Of a stretch of 64,000 nucleotides of DNA, positions 48,976 through 59,220 are shown piece after piece. The translations under genes were made by a program, and so were the position numbers. The first letter of the stretch is position 1; every line of letters begins with the position of its first letter. The DNA comes from Acanthacorydalis orientalis (taxonomy: Eukaryota > Arthropoda > Insecta > Megaloptera > Corydalidae): NCBI GenBank assembly GCA_034766995.1, contig CM068320.1:7836001-7900000 (forward strand), in the 5' to 3' direction. Under the pieces are notes generated by a model that saw only the letters and a program-made list of their open reading frames with translations, did not search any database and was not told the origin of the DNA.

Positions 48976-50275
48976 TTGGGTTGCAACCTATCAAGTTGCC
49001 GAATTTCAGTCAGTCAGAAGTCAACCGCGATTGAGAAAGGTTCTGTGCAATATTTTACAAGTTCAGCTATTTGGAATTGACTAATGTACTGTGCCCTTCA
49101 ATTGTTTTTAAATACGGAGTTATTGTTGTTATTTTTATTTTTTTATAACCTTTAACAGGATCGTGTCTACAAAAGATTTGCGTCTACTTTTTTATATGAG
49201 TTCAAGTTGGGGTCATAATGAAGCGGTAGCAGATAGAAATATCAATGGAGCCTTTGGAGACGGTTTGGCTAGCCAAAAAACAATTCAATTATGGTTCAAA
49301 AAATTTCGTTCCGGTAATATGAATCCAACAATGAGTCTCGAGGAAGGTCTAAAACCATTGTGAATGAAGAACATTTGAGATCCATGGTGAAAGCTAATTC
49401 ACATACAACAGTTCGAGCTCTCGCTTGTGATTTATGTGCTAATGTTATGACTGTTTCTCGTCACCTCGCTGCAATAGGAAAGGTGAAAAAGCTGGATAAG
49501 TGTGTGCCACAAGAATTGACAGATGGTCAGAAACTGAGACGTTTAGAAGTGTGTTCTTCATTGATGATTCGAAATAATAAAGCGCCATTTTTAAATCGAA
49601 TCAATACTTGTGATGAAAAGTGAATTCTGTATAGTAACATAAAAAGATCTGAACAATGGTTAAATGCAAATGAAGCTCCAAGACACGCAGCCAAGCATTA
49701 CACCATCACACCAAAAAAAAAACTTATAGTTTCTGTGTGGTGAACAAATAAAGGAATAATCCATTATTCTTTTTTAAAACCAGGCGAAGCAATTACGGCT
49801 GATTCATATTGTCGCGAAATAGACAATATGAATAAAAACTTAAAAACAAAACAGTCATTAGTAATTAATAGATATGGGCCAATACTATTACAAAACAATG
49901 CTCCACCACACACATTTCGAATCACAATTTCCAAATTAAATTCATTAAATTTTGTAATTTTACTGCATCCCCCCTATTCACCAGATCTTTCACCGACAGA
50001 CTATCATCTTTTTCGCCACTTGGAATATTATTTAAGAAATAAAAAATTCCGAAACCAAACAGAAGTGATTCAAGGATTTGAAGACTTTATAACCTCTAAA
50101 AATGTATATTTTTATAAAAATGGGATAAACAATCTAATTTCTCGTTGGCAAAAAAACCATTGAAGCTGATGCAGGTTATTTTCATTAAATATATTTTGTT
50201 TAATTATATTTTGTTAAAAATATTGCGTTTTAATTCTCACCTACAAATTCCGCAATTTCATATGTTACGCCCTAA
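48976..50275 (+). mobile_element. Nearly complete mariner with a lightly damaged transposase
   Basis: Inverted repeats are TTGGGTTGCAACCTATCAAG on the left and TTAGGGCGTAACATATGAAA inward from the right, both continuing to TTGCSGAATTT; 1300 bp. The plus-strand transposase runs from about 49163 to 50163 in a few pieces: RLLFYMSSSWGHNEAV, IQLWFKKFRSGN, VRALACDLCANVMTVSRHLAAIGKVKKLDK, SSLMIRNNKAPFLNRINTCDEK (first Asp 49612-49614, then TGA in place of Trp). The second catalytic position is Asn in LLQNNAPPH (49894-49896). The third is SPTDYHLF (49999-50001), 35 codons on. The C-terminus is FYKNGINNLISRWQKNH. Only a handful of lesions separate it from a full frame, but the second-Asp change alone would block catalysis. 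It resembles the cecropia/Hsmar1 group but has different ends from the 10.9 and 36.5-kb copies. Confidence 0.9.
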
Positions 50276-50319
50276 TAGTAATTAGTTAGTAAATTTGATA
50301 CGTTTTGAAAAAATAATAA

Positions 50320-50855
50320 ATTTAACACCTCCAAAATGTAAATATTAACTGTTAAAATTAATTCTAAGCATTTAAATTGAATCAATCACAACTCTGTTTT
50401 AAATTCAATATTTTCTCGTTGTTTGAGGATTTTGAACTGCCAACCTTAACATTTAAAACACTATATATCTTGGTTAAGCAATTGGCATAATCTTACAAAA
50501 CATAGTGAACATGATGGTATGAAACAGTATTATAGGCACTGCATACTTTTCATATTCCAGTTGAAAAAATGCTGCCGAAGTCACAAGAATAATTGCTTTA
50601 CTTTTTGAGGAATATGTTGTGAGTCACGAAACATATAAAAAAAGTTCAAACAGTGGAAAAACAGTCAGAAAATGCATTGACGTTGTCATCGACTCAACGC
50701 CACCATTTTTTTCGACAAAAGATTCGTCAGTTACCCGTCAGGTGGACGAAAATTGTTTAAAATATGGGAGATATTTTGAGGATTAGAATATGTTCCTTTT
50801 TTATCATAAACACTTATTTTATACAAAAAGGTACTGAATTATTTTTTTAACTTAT
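50320..50855 (+). mobile_element. Internally deleted mauritiana-like mariner, copy 4
   Basis: Aligned by eye with the 30.9-kb copy, it shares GCATTTAAATTGAATCAATC, TATTTTCTCGTTGTTT, the N-terminal peptide VEKMLPKSQE / EYVVSHETYKK (about 50560-50640), the junction AAACAGTGGAAAAACAGTCA, and the C-terminal and 3' regions ending AAAAGGTACTGAATTA. The left terminus is too diverged to fix; the right end is near 50855. Confidence 0.7.
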
Positions 50856-51008
50856 AGTTTCTATTAAAATGTTTATAATACTTTTAGAACTTTTGTAGCC
50901 ATTTGCTTAAACTACAATATAACCTCATAAACACTGATAGTAAATAAATCATTTTTCCATTTCAATACTTTGTCGGAATAAATCGTTATATTTATACATA
51001 TATATATA

Positions 51009-51260
51009 CAGTGGCGCATCTAGGAGGGGAGACAAGGGGCCCTGACATCCAAAAAAACTCTATTCCCTATATATACACAGAGGGATTAATATAATCACGA
51101 CTGAAGTCATTCAAAAATTTTGTAAGAAGAAAAAAAACTGAATTTTATTCTTTAAATTATTTTTTATAATCAGTTAAAGCATTTTAATAAATTCAGATTA
51201 AAAAAATGTTATCCATTTAACTCGTCCCTCCCCAAGATTAAATCCTGAGTTTGCCATTGT
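51009..51260. mobile_element. Probable hAT-type MITE
   Basis: The ends CAGTGGCGCATCTAGGA (left) and, inward from the right, CAATGGCAAACTCAGGA are imperfect inverted repeats starting CARTGGC, the usual form for hAT elements. The 252-bp unit has a GC-rich left arm (GGAGGGGAGACAAGGGGCCC at 51024-51043), a matching GGGGAGGGACGAG on the other strand at the right, and an AT-rich non-coding core. The flanking octamers TATATATA and TATGTATG could be a decayed 8-bp target duplication, but the low-complexity surroundings weaken that. Confidence 0.55.
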
Positions 51261-51279
51261 ATGTATGTATGTATGTATG

Positions 51280-51322
<43 letters not shown>
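51261..51322. repeat. (TATG)n(TA)n microsatellite
   Basis: Five TATG-type units then a TA run. Confidence 0.95.
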
Positions 51323-51324
<2 letters not shown>

Positions 51325-51929
51325 CATTATTATTACGATTAATCTGCATTACTTATGTTTTTGTTTCTAAATTACTTATAATTTTTTTCATTTAATATTA
51401 TCTGTTTATAAAAAATAAAGAATAATGGATCTCTCATCATTTACAAAAACACAGATTTAACCCGAATGTTATTTAAAGACAGTCCTGTTTAGATTTCTGT
51501 CGAATCGAATCAGTTGTTAAAATTGGAATGGTACTACTAGCTATACCGCAAGAAGAATAAACTCCGAAGTATGCCACGAAATTAAAAAAAGTGTCGAACA
51601 CGGATTTAAGGAATTTAAGAGAAAGAAACATTCCGGCTATATCAATAACTGTTGTAGCCAGTTTCGTTGAAATCAAATTACATTGTGATCTCAACTACTG
51701 ATTTTTATAAAAATTGTTCAGACTTTTATATCGTTTATTTCCTTTTTGTTATTTTGTCATATTTCTTTAAAATGTTGTTAATCTCATTTATATTTATGCA
51801 ACAATATATAAACATATATCAGTGCATTTACTTTCAGTAATAATCACAATGGTTAAATAATAAATGGTTAAATAATAGCTTTCTTCAAAAAAAAAATGTT
51901 TTTTGTAACAAAAGTTTCACGAACGAGGT
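51323..51929. other. Intergenic DNA, no gene recognised
   Basis: 51470-51700 is somewhat richer in GC and has a 73-codon minus-strand frame with no motif I recognise. Confidence 0.4.
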
Positions 51930-52298
51930 AAATTAATTTGCAACACAATGCTCGGCCGCAAATCGTGAAAGGAACCGAAGATGTTATTTGTTCACTGGGC
52001 TGGGAAATTCTTCCTTATGCAGCGTAATCATCTGACTTAGCTCCGCCAGATTGTTACCTGTTCTAATCGCTCTAGCATCACCTGGATGATATTCATTTTA
52101 AAAGAGTGGAAGAGGCCCGAAAATGCATTGACTGCTTTATCATCTCAAAGGCGCCATATTCTTTCCACGAGAGATTTATCATTTATCTGATAGATGGAGC
52201 AAAGTTGTACAAAACAATGATGGATAGATTTAAAGATTGAAATATATTTTTAATATTCATTTTCTATAAAAAAGGTACTGAATTAAATTGTACACCTA

Positions 52299-52300
<2 letters not shown>
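51930..52300 (+). mobile_element. 5'-truncated mauritiana-like mariner
   Basis: Carries the part missing from the deleted copies: LQHNARPQIVKGTEDVICSLGWEILPYAA (second-Asp block with one codon lost, about 51940-52025), then SSDLAPPDCYLF with the third Asp, LDDIHFKRVEEARKCIDCFIISK and ERFIIYLIDGAKLYKTM. It ends at the family 3' terminus GGTACTGAATTAAATTGTAC and CCTAATA. It shows where the internal deletion of the short family begins on its 3' side (inside KRVEEARKCID). Everything upstream of the second-Asp block is absent. Confidence 0.8.

Positions 52301-52330
<30 letters not shown>
52301..52330. repeat. Short (TA)n(GA)n between two elements
   Basis: A few TA units then AGAG repeats that grade into the left end of the following MITE. 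Confidence 0.9.
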
Positions 52331-52520
52331 TAATTCAACTTAGGGTTCCACAAGGAAGTATTAAAAAGGGACGCAGGAGTTAAGAGTCATGTTATTTTTT
52401 ATTTAGTATTTTAGTTCAATTCAATACTAAAATAATATTGAACTAAAATACTAAATGGGGGAAATTGTTTTTCTGTAATTTTTTTAATACTTTCGTGTGA
52501 AAAACTAAGTTGAATCACCC
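52328..52520. mobile_element. Palindromic MITE with GGGTGATTCA-type ends
   Basis: Inverted repeats of about 36 bp: left GAGTAATTCAACTTAGGGTT, then CACAAGGAAGTATTAAAAA; inward from the right GGGTGATTCAACTTAGTTTT, then CACACGAAAGTATTAAAAAA. The core is a hairpin (TTAGTATTTTAGTTCAAT facing ATTGAACTAAAATACTAA at about 52408-52455). Length 193 bp, followed by TA, with no coding capacity. The same right end occurs at about 57905-57942. TA flanks suggest mobilisation by a Tc1/mariner-type transposase, but I see no partner element with these ends in the window. Confidence 0.75.
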
Positions 52521-52528
52521 TATATATA

Positions 52529-53435
52529 CGAGGTCAGACAAGTAATGCGACAAAATTCAAAAATCGAGTATATTTAAAAATTAAGGTACATCGCTGCGAT
52601 CCCCTTCAAAGTAGTCCCCTCCCGCATCTATACACTTATTCCAGCGAGTTTTCCAGTTTTCGTAACAATTCTGGAACACTTCTTGTGGGACCTCTCCGAG
52701 TACCCTCGTCACAGATTCTTGGATATCTTCAACGGAGTCAAAATGTCGACCTTTGACGAATTTTTTCATATGGGGGAATAGGAAAAAGTCGCAGGGTGAC
52801 ATGTCCGGTGAATAGGGCGGTTGTGATAACGTTGCGATGCCTTTAGACGCCAAAAACTGAGAGACACTGAACGCACTGTGACAGGGAGCATTGTCGTGAT
52901 GCAGAACCCAAGTCTTCGCGATCTCTGGACGCACTCTGAGCACCCTTTTTCGTAATTTTTCGAGCACATTGCGGTAGAATACTTGATTTACGGTTTGTCC
53001 AGGTGGTACGAACTCTTTGTGAACCACCCCTTTGCTGTCGAAGAAGCAAATCAACATGGTTTTCACTTTGGACTTGCTCATTCTCGCCTTCTTTGGCCTT
53101 GGTGCTCCAGGGGACAGCCACTGTTGGCTTTGTCGTTTAGTTTCGGGGTCATATTGAAAGAACCAACTTTCATCATCAGTAATAACTCGATCGAGAAGAG
53201 TAGAATCACTTTCAACCTGCTCGAGACAATCTTCTCTGTTCCATTTTCGTGACATGCACTACTCGCGCGTTGTTACAAAACACTAAACAGCTGGCGAAGA
53301 AATGATCGTACGAGGGTGGTCAAAGTCTCAATCGAGAGAGTAGAGATCTGCTATTACGGTGGTGGAGTTACAGGTTCGCAGTGTTACCACAGGCCGAGAA
53401 AAAAAATCGGTCGCATTACTTAATTGTCTGACCTC

Positions 53436-53436
<1 letters not shown>
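52529..53436 (-). mobile_element. Catalytic-domain-only mariner, copy B
   Basis: The same element as 24933-25855 in the opposite orientation; 908 bp, TA on both sides (52527-52528 and 53437-53438). Its end near 53436 has the intact 27-bp repeat. The end at 52529 lacks 4 bp (GACA directly followed by AGTAATGCGAC), which may impair transposase binding. It sits 8 bp from the end of the preceding MITE and opens on its other side into a TA array. Confidence 0.95.
52581..53255 (-). CDS. Mariner transposase catalytic domain, uninterrupted 224-codon frame
   Basis: The only long transposase frame in the window with no stop. It starts MSRKWNREDCLEQVESDS; the ATG context is the same as in copy A, and this Met is probably the original start codon joined to the catalytic half by the deletion. 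Catalytic Asp residues are at 28 (ITDDESWF), 121 (LHHDNAPCH) and 156 (SPCDFFLF), a DD34D triad. The protein ends YFEGDRSDVP as in family members. The missing part is the N-terminal bipartite HTH that recognises the inverted repeats (about 120 residues), so it could fold as a catalytic domain and perhaps dimerise, but should not bind its own ends specifically (inference). Expression is unknown; no promoter was identified. Confidence 0.9.
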   Translation of the reverse strand: MSRKWNREDCLEQVESDSTLLDRVITDDESWFFQYDPETKRQSQQWLSPGAPRPKKARMSKSKVKTMLICFFDSKGVVHKEFVPPGQTVNQVFYRNVLEKLRKRVLRVRPEIAKTWVLHHDNAPCHSAFSVSQFLASKGIATLSQPPYSPDMSPCDFFLFPHMKKFVKGRHFDSVEDIQESVTRVLGEVPQEVFQNCYENWKTRWNKCIDAGGDYFEGDRSDVP

Positions 53437-53528
<92 letters not shown>

Positions 53529-53553
53529 AATATATGTATATATATATATATAT
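53437..53553. repeat. (TA)n array with TAAATATATG variants
   Basis: Starts at the mariner end. After a pure TA run, a TAAATATATG-containing unit is duplicated. Confidence 0.95.
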
Positions 53554-53778
53554 CATATATGTATGTGTCCAAAAAACAATTACTTCGTCTGAAAAGGTCA
53601 CATAGTTTATCCGAAAAACTTGTATGATTATTTTTCCTTTCAAGAAAAAAATAGTATTTACTATATTTACACAGTTTTAAAATTTCAGTTTATAATATAA
53701 TTCTATGACAAAAAATTCTCACTTAGTTCTCTTCGCTGTACAAATTTATTTTTAGTTAGTAAATTTTTATCAAGTATG

Positions 53779-53813
53779 TGTATATATATATATATATATA
53801 TACATATATATAC

Positions 53814-53849
<36 letters not shown>

Positions 53850-53873
53850 ATACATATATATATATATATACAC

Positions 53874-53959
<86 letters not shown>
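53779..53959. repeat. TA/TACA array ending in (GT)n
   Basis: About 165 bp of TA with ACATA interruptions, then eight or nine GT units (53943-53959). Apparent Tyr/Ile/Thr frames are artefacts. Confidence 0.96.
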
Positions 53960-54069
53960 ACTATATCTGCTATAAAAAAATATATGTAGTAAGTTATTTG
54001 TATTAGGTTTAGCATTTTATAATTCAATATTTATGTAAAAAAGATTTCGAAATAGTTACATATACTTAA

Positions 54070-54118
54070 ATATATATATATATATACACATATATATATG
54101 TATATATATATATATATA
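54070..54118. repeat. (TA)n with CA and TG interruptions
   Basis: Short compound TA array. Confidence 0.93.
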
Positions 54119-54914
54119 AAGCGAGAAAAATATGGGCAGTAATAAAGAGTGAGAGGCATCTAGTAAAATGTTGACATTTGTCTCAAGACACAAGATCGTT
54201 TAAATCGACAAGTAAATGAAGTGTCTTTACCCAACCGTCGATTATTATTATCTGGAGATGATATATAAGATATTTCTTCAAAGTACACTTAAATAATGCT
54301 TTCTACATTAATAAACGTAAAAAATATTACAATATATTATTTTTTTAATTTTTAAATTAAAATGAATTATATTAAAATACATTTAATTACATATAATACA
54401 AAATAAACTAAGCACTTAACGAATTTCTAAGATTAAATTTGTTTTACTTGTTCGTGAAATTAATTAAAGAGTAAATTTTCGATATGAATGTGATAACAAA
54501 TTTCATATAAGTGATTAATTTTTTTAAAATTAATAAATAAATCGGTTTATAAATAAAGGTCATTAAATCTCTGAAAATTTTAAACCACAGAGCGTTCATT
54601 ATCTACAACTTCACTATGTCGGACCATCCAACAGAATATTACCAGTTTATTCCACAAGAAAACAAACAATTCTTGATCTGTTATAAGAACGCATCTGGCA
54701 GATACAATGTGCGTATAAATAACAGTGCATTTTGTAAGTCGGAAAAGAGGATTAATTAACAATGAGAGAGCGAAGCAACAAACTGCAAAGCTTAGAAGAC
54801 GGCGCAATACCCTACAAATTATTTCGGTTACACTAGATATCTTCCACTCTTCGTCACAAACAAACACAAATTTCACAGTACTATTCTTAAATAAACAATT
54901 ATACACACGCACGC
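54119..54914. other. Intergenic DNA with a less AT-rich segment
   Basis: 54590-54900 has clearly more G and C than its flanks. It allows a plus-strand 46-codon frame beginning MSDHPTEYYQFIPQE at about 54615 and an opposing minus-strand frame. Neither matches a family I know. Confidence 0.3.
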
Positions 54915-54943
54915 ACGCATAAAACACACACACACATACGTAA

Positions 54944-55028
<85 letters not shown>
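54915..55028. repeat. (CA)n then (TA)n compound microsatellite
   Basis: ACGC and CA units (54903-54938) followed by about 85 bp of TA. A minus-strand open frame of 188 codons crosses it but is mostly microsatellite-derived. Confidence 0.95.
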
Positions 55029-55035
<7 letters not shown>

Positions 55036-56125
55036 AAGTATAAAAGTATTTAAAAATACTTTGGAGCTGATTGTATTAAGATTATACATTCTATTCCCAT
55101 TGTTTTTACAGAACATAGCTATTAAGAAAATATATTGCGTTTGCATTTAACGCATTTCATTTTAATATAAAATTTTATTTTTTTTCTTTTGATAATTATA
55201 AAAAAAATCTATTACGATTATAAAGCATTCGTTTATTGTAATTAATAATAAGAAATATTTGATAGTTTTCAAATAATTACTCAGTCAGGCATTAATTTAT
55301 CAATCTTGAATATTATTAAATTTATACATTTTCAAAACCCTAAGGTCAAGGCTCTTCCAGACTAAGTAATATAAGGAAATTGGACAGTAGAAATTATTTC
55401 AAAGTAGTTTCGTAGTACTGAAAATAGTAGGAATTGTTAACCGATTATAATATATAAAAAGATACTAATACACATAAAAGCACATCCATGTTAGTCATCC
55501 ATAAAAGTCAATAAATGTACTAAATTTCATAATTCTTGAAAATGTACTTAAAATTAATTAAAGTAATGAAAAAAACAATAAATTGTACCAAGAATATACT
55601 TTTCTAATAATGATTTCAGAGTCCATATAAAATTCATAGACTTTCTGTCGACAGCATAAATTAAAATTAATCAAAAAAACAAATTATATAAGACCGTTCT
55701 CTACATAATTGTCTTTGAGGTATATCATCAAACACAGGCTAAAAACTTATTTCAAGCTTTTAACAACACGTTAATAGTGTAACTCTTAAAAGTTAACGAG
55801 TTGTCAACAACTACACCGAGTCTCATGGACTCAACAAATCGACGCGCTGCCAAAATCGAATTAGTCGATTTTGACATGACGGCGCCTGGAAAAAAAAACA
55901 GTGTCGCACTTCTCCACGTCCACCCTTACTCTCCACGTACCACTTTAAGGTTAGACAGGTGACGTTAACAATCCACGTACAAAGGTTTGCACTTGTGAGC
56001 CACAGCAAAATCGTTCGCAATAGAACGGCATTCTGTAACATTCTATACAGACGATTTTTATAAGTTACCATAATCGTCACTGCAGCCAAACTATCATAAA
56101 AGTAATTGTTTTGAGTGTATGTGTG
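55029..56125. other. Intergenic DNA; less AT-rich from 55790
   Basis: 55030-55780 is featureless. 55790-56110 is richer in G and C, with a minus-strand frame ending at 55823 that enters from the microsatellite; no conserved domain recognised. Confidence 0.35.
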
Positions 56126-56212
56126 TGTACACACCCACACCCACACCCACACCCACACATATATATATATATATATATATATAGGTGTGTGTATGTGGGT
56201 GAGTGTGTATAT
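56126..56212. repeat. (CCCACA)n, (TA)n, (GTGTGG)-like compound repeat
   Basis: About four CCCACA hexamers (56133-56158), then TA (56159-56182), then GTGTGTGTATGTGGGTGAGTG, so the flanks of the TA run are roughly inverted copies of each other. Confidence 0.92.
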
Positions 56213-57850
56213 CATGAGGATTTTACATAAACTTAAATATATATTAAGGAATGCAAACTGAACAAAAAACTTTAATAAAAATGTAATTTTAAATTCGTAA
56301 ATGAATTAATCTCTCAATCTGTAAACCAAATAAAAAATTTCTAATAAAAAATATTCAATAAATAATTACTGAAAGTTTTGATTATTGTTTATGTGCATTT
56401 CTATATTGATTCCACAATCATTAAAACGCTATGGTACAAAAAAAACATGTTTGTAGCTTCTCGTTCTAAGATTGAAGACATCGCTATCTAAATACACATG
56501 AACAACAATTAAAAATAAGCAATAATGATTTATTCAGCGTTTTTGATATTTTTTTTTTACTTTGTGGATTGAGAGACTCATTCATTATAATAATTAATTT
56601 AGCCACAATTTCAGAATTGTATCGAGATATAGTTTCAATACTTAATTAACCCTTTAAAGCCGGGCCTGGATCTAAAGGAATCCATTGATGTTTTTTAAAG
56701 AAACTATGATCTCAAAGCGCTATTTTATGGATAATTTATTTAAAGATCACTAACCTATTTCTAATGTAACTAAATTTATAACTGTTTTTTTCTTTAAGAA
56801 AATACTGTCGTCCAAAATCAGAAAAATCGCTTTTTCATTTGAAAACCTATAAAAATTGTGAAATTGAGAATTAGGTTGAATAATATTTTTTTCCAAAAGT
56901 TAATATTTGGAAGAAAGCGTATAAAAATTTCGAATCTATGATGTAATCGATATGAAACCGTTCTGTTTATTGTTTCAAAATTTTTCATACTTAACAATAA
57001 TGTTATTTCTGCAAATTTTCAAATGTTATTAATTTTTCCGCTTCCAATTATATGTTTCCAATCAAGAGATTTGTATTCTCCTGAATATTATCAACAATTT
57101 TCCACAATATATCAGATAGATGTGAAATATCTAATAGATAAACTGACTCAATATTGTGACAGAATTAAAGTAGAGAAAAGTAGTTGAGAGCAGAAAGAAT
57201 GTTAATATTTTTGTATATAATTTAGCATAATAAAAGCTCTGATAGAGGGTCGTAATTGGCAAAAAATAGAATCGTTTAATTTCTAAAAACTTTGCTATTA
57301 TCTTTAATGGTACAAATTGAATCTATCTATTCATATAATTATATTTAATAGGCATTTTAAGAATAACTAAATAAATACAGGATTTTTCTTTGATCATAGA
57401 TAAATACAGATAGCAGATAATTCTGCTGGTATTTCAATTGATGCATGAAAAACATCACTGCAAAGAACTCACCCTCTGATTTCTGTTCTGTCGTCTTCTA
57501 CTGTCTTATTTTGTCATGAAGTTCACTGATTTTTTAAAACTTATTTTTTGAAGGCCAACTTCTTTTTAGTCTCAATATATCTCTGACAGATATTTTCATG
57601 AGGGAAAGTTTCATGTGAAATAGTGAAAAGTATTTTTTTCAATACAAACTAATAGCTGGCTTATAACGTTTTTCTTTCTTGTAATACATTAATTGTTTCT
57701 CTTTAAGTCGTTTTTTTACTGCAGTGATTTTTTATCAATCTTATGTCTCATAGACCAGAAATAATATTTGGTATAAAAGAGATTTAAATCAATTAAAGAT
57801 AACTGGTTTTAGATCATCAGAAATATGCTAGAAATACTTTTTATCCCAAA
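56213..57850. other. Intergenic DNA with an orphan TTAACCCTTT end
   Basis: At 56646-56667 the sequence TTAACCCTTTAAAGCCGGGCC resembles the left end of the piggyBac-like element at 40.1 kb. No transposase text or matching right end could be recognised downstream. The remainder is AT-rich. Confidence 0.35.
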
Positions 57851-57854
57851 AAAA

Positions 57855-57942
57855 ATCGCAAAAATTGAAAAAAAATATGTTACTTTTCAATTTTTACGAT
57901 ATTTTTTAATACTTTCTTGTAGAAGCCTACACTGAATCACCC
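57855..57942. mobile_element. Partial MITE, same ends as 52.3-kb element
   Basis: Inward from the right the end is GGGTGATTCAGTGTAG, then ACAAGAAAGTATTAAAAAA, matching the MITE at 52328-52520, with TA outside it (57943-57944). Just inside is a hairpin (ATCGCAAAAATTGAAAA facing TTTTCAATTTTTACGAT at about 57863-57902). No left end was found, so it is truncated or diverged. Confidence 0.6.
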
Positions 57943-58327
57943 TATACTTAATAAGTATAAGTTAATAGTTTTATGTATTTATACGATTTGTTTGTAAGTA
58001 CAGAATGTAATGACGGTATTCATCGGACCTTATTTCCGGTACGAAGTAGTCAACTTCAAACATAAATGAACAAGTATTATTAATTTGAAGTTCTTTCTAT
58101 GTATAATCCTTCGGTAATAAATTACATAATTGAAATATATTTGAAATATTTTCCGAGAAAGAATGGTATATTTTAATTCTTCTCAACACTAAGAAATCAA
58201 ATCTATAGTGCCAGTTAAAAAAAACAAAGCCTTATAAAGCTATTTTGATTGTATTTTTGAATTTTACATCCAAAAGTATGTAAAAACACTAAGAAAGCAT
58301 TTTATGAATAAATGTTAACTGAATAGT

Positions 58328-58382
58328 GTTACCAAAAAGAGGTTTATCCTATGGGGTTACCAAAACGGAAATATCCTACGGG
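58328..58382. repeat. Tandem duplication of a 27-28-bp unit
   Basis: Two adjacent units both start GTTACCAAAA and end ATCCTAYGGG (58328-58355 and 58356-58382), with a few differences in the middle. Confidence 0.75.
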
Positions 58383-59042
58383 TTTAGTTTTTATGGGATC
58401 ATACTGTTAAATTCTTTGAAAAAATGTAAATATTTCATATTTTACTAACACTCCTAACACTAAGTTAAAAAGCAACCATATTCATACGTTTTATTATTTT
58501 TTGTATTAGTTAAAAAAAATTTTAAATAATGTTTTAATTTCATTTATTATTATAATTTTTAAGCAAATTATACAAAAATGTATGTATGTTAAATGAAATT
58601 TCAATAAATTTTCGTTTTTGTTAACAATGCTTTTCTGCATTGTTTCAGTTCATATAATTATTGTTTAATTAATGTAAAAAGTATTAAATCTGTGCTGTAT
58701 TTAAATGTTAAAACACTAAAGTATTTTAACAATAATTTATAATATAATTGTCCAATATAAATCCAATTTCAGTAACGATCGTTGTATTCGTAATTCAAAC
58801 TGGTTGCGATTCGTTTAACATGAAAATGAAACAGGGAGAGATATGACACTCCGCCCTACGAAAGTCCTTTCATACAAAATTTCAATGACATAATTTCCGC
58901 AGCATTACGTACATCCTCACGTAGATTTCATAATTTTAGCGACATTCCTTACTACAAAAAAAACACGATTCTCCGAATATTCTCTGATGTTTTATATTTA
59001 TCGCTGTTAGCCACTTGTTTATTTCATGTTTTTCTTTTATTA

Positions 59043-59045
<3 letters not shown>
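58383..59045. other. Intergenic DNA, no gene recognised
   Basis: Mostly AT-rich; 58770-58940 is slightly richer in GC with no frame of note. Confidence 0.45.
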
Positions 59046-59100
<55 letters not shown>

Positions 59101-59123
59101 ATATATATATGTATATATATATG

Positions 59124-59170
<47 letters not shown>

Positions 59171-59171
59171 G

Positions 59172-59211
<40 letters not shown>

Positions 59212-59220
59212 TGTGAGTGT
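59046..59220. repeat. (TA)n array with TATG variants, about 165 bp
   Basis: Pure TA, then regularly spaced GTATATATA units to about 59208, then a short GTGTGT run. Confidence 0.97.

Noticed and set aside
54580..55146. Minus-strand 188-codon frame
   Set aside because: About a third of it is microsatellite-encoded, and the remainder has no domain and the composition expected of a chance frame.
55823..56215. Minus-strand 130-codon frame
   Set aside because: Its start lies in a GT/TA/CCCACA repeat and the unique part shows no recognisable motif; kept only as a less AT-rich segment.
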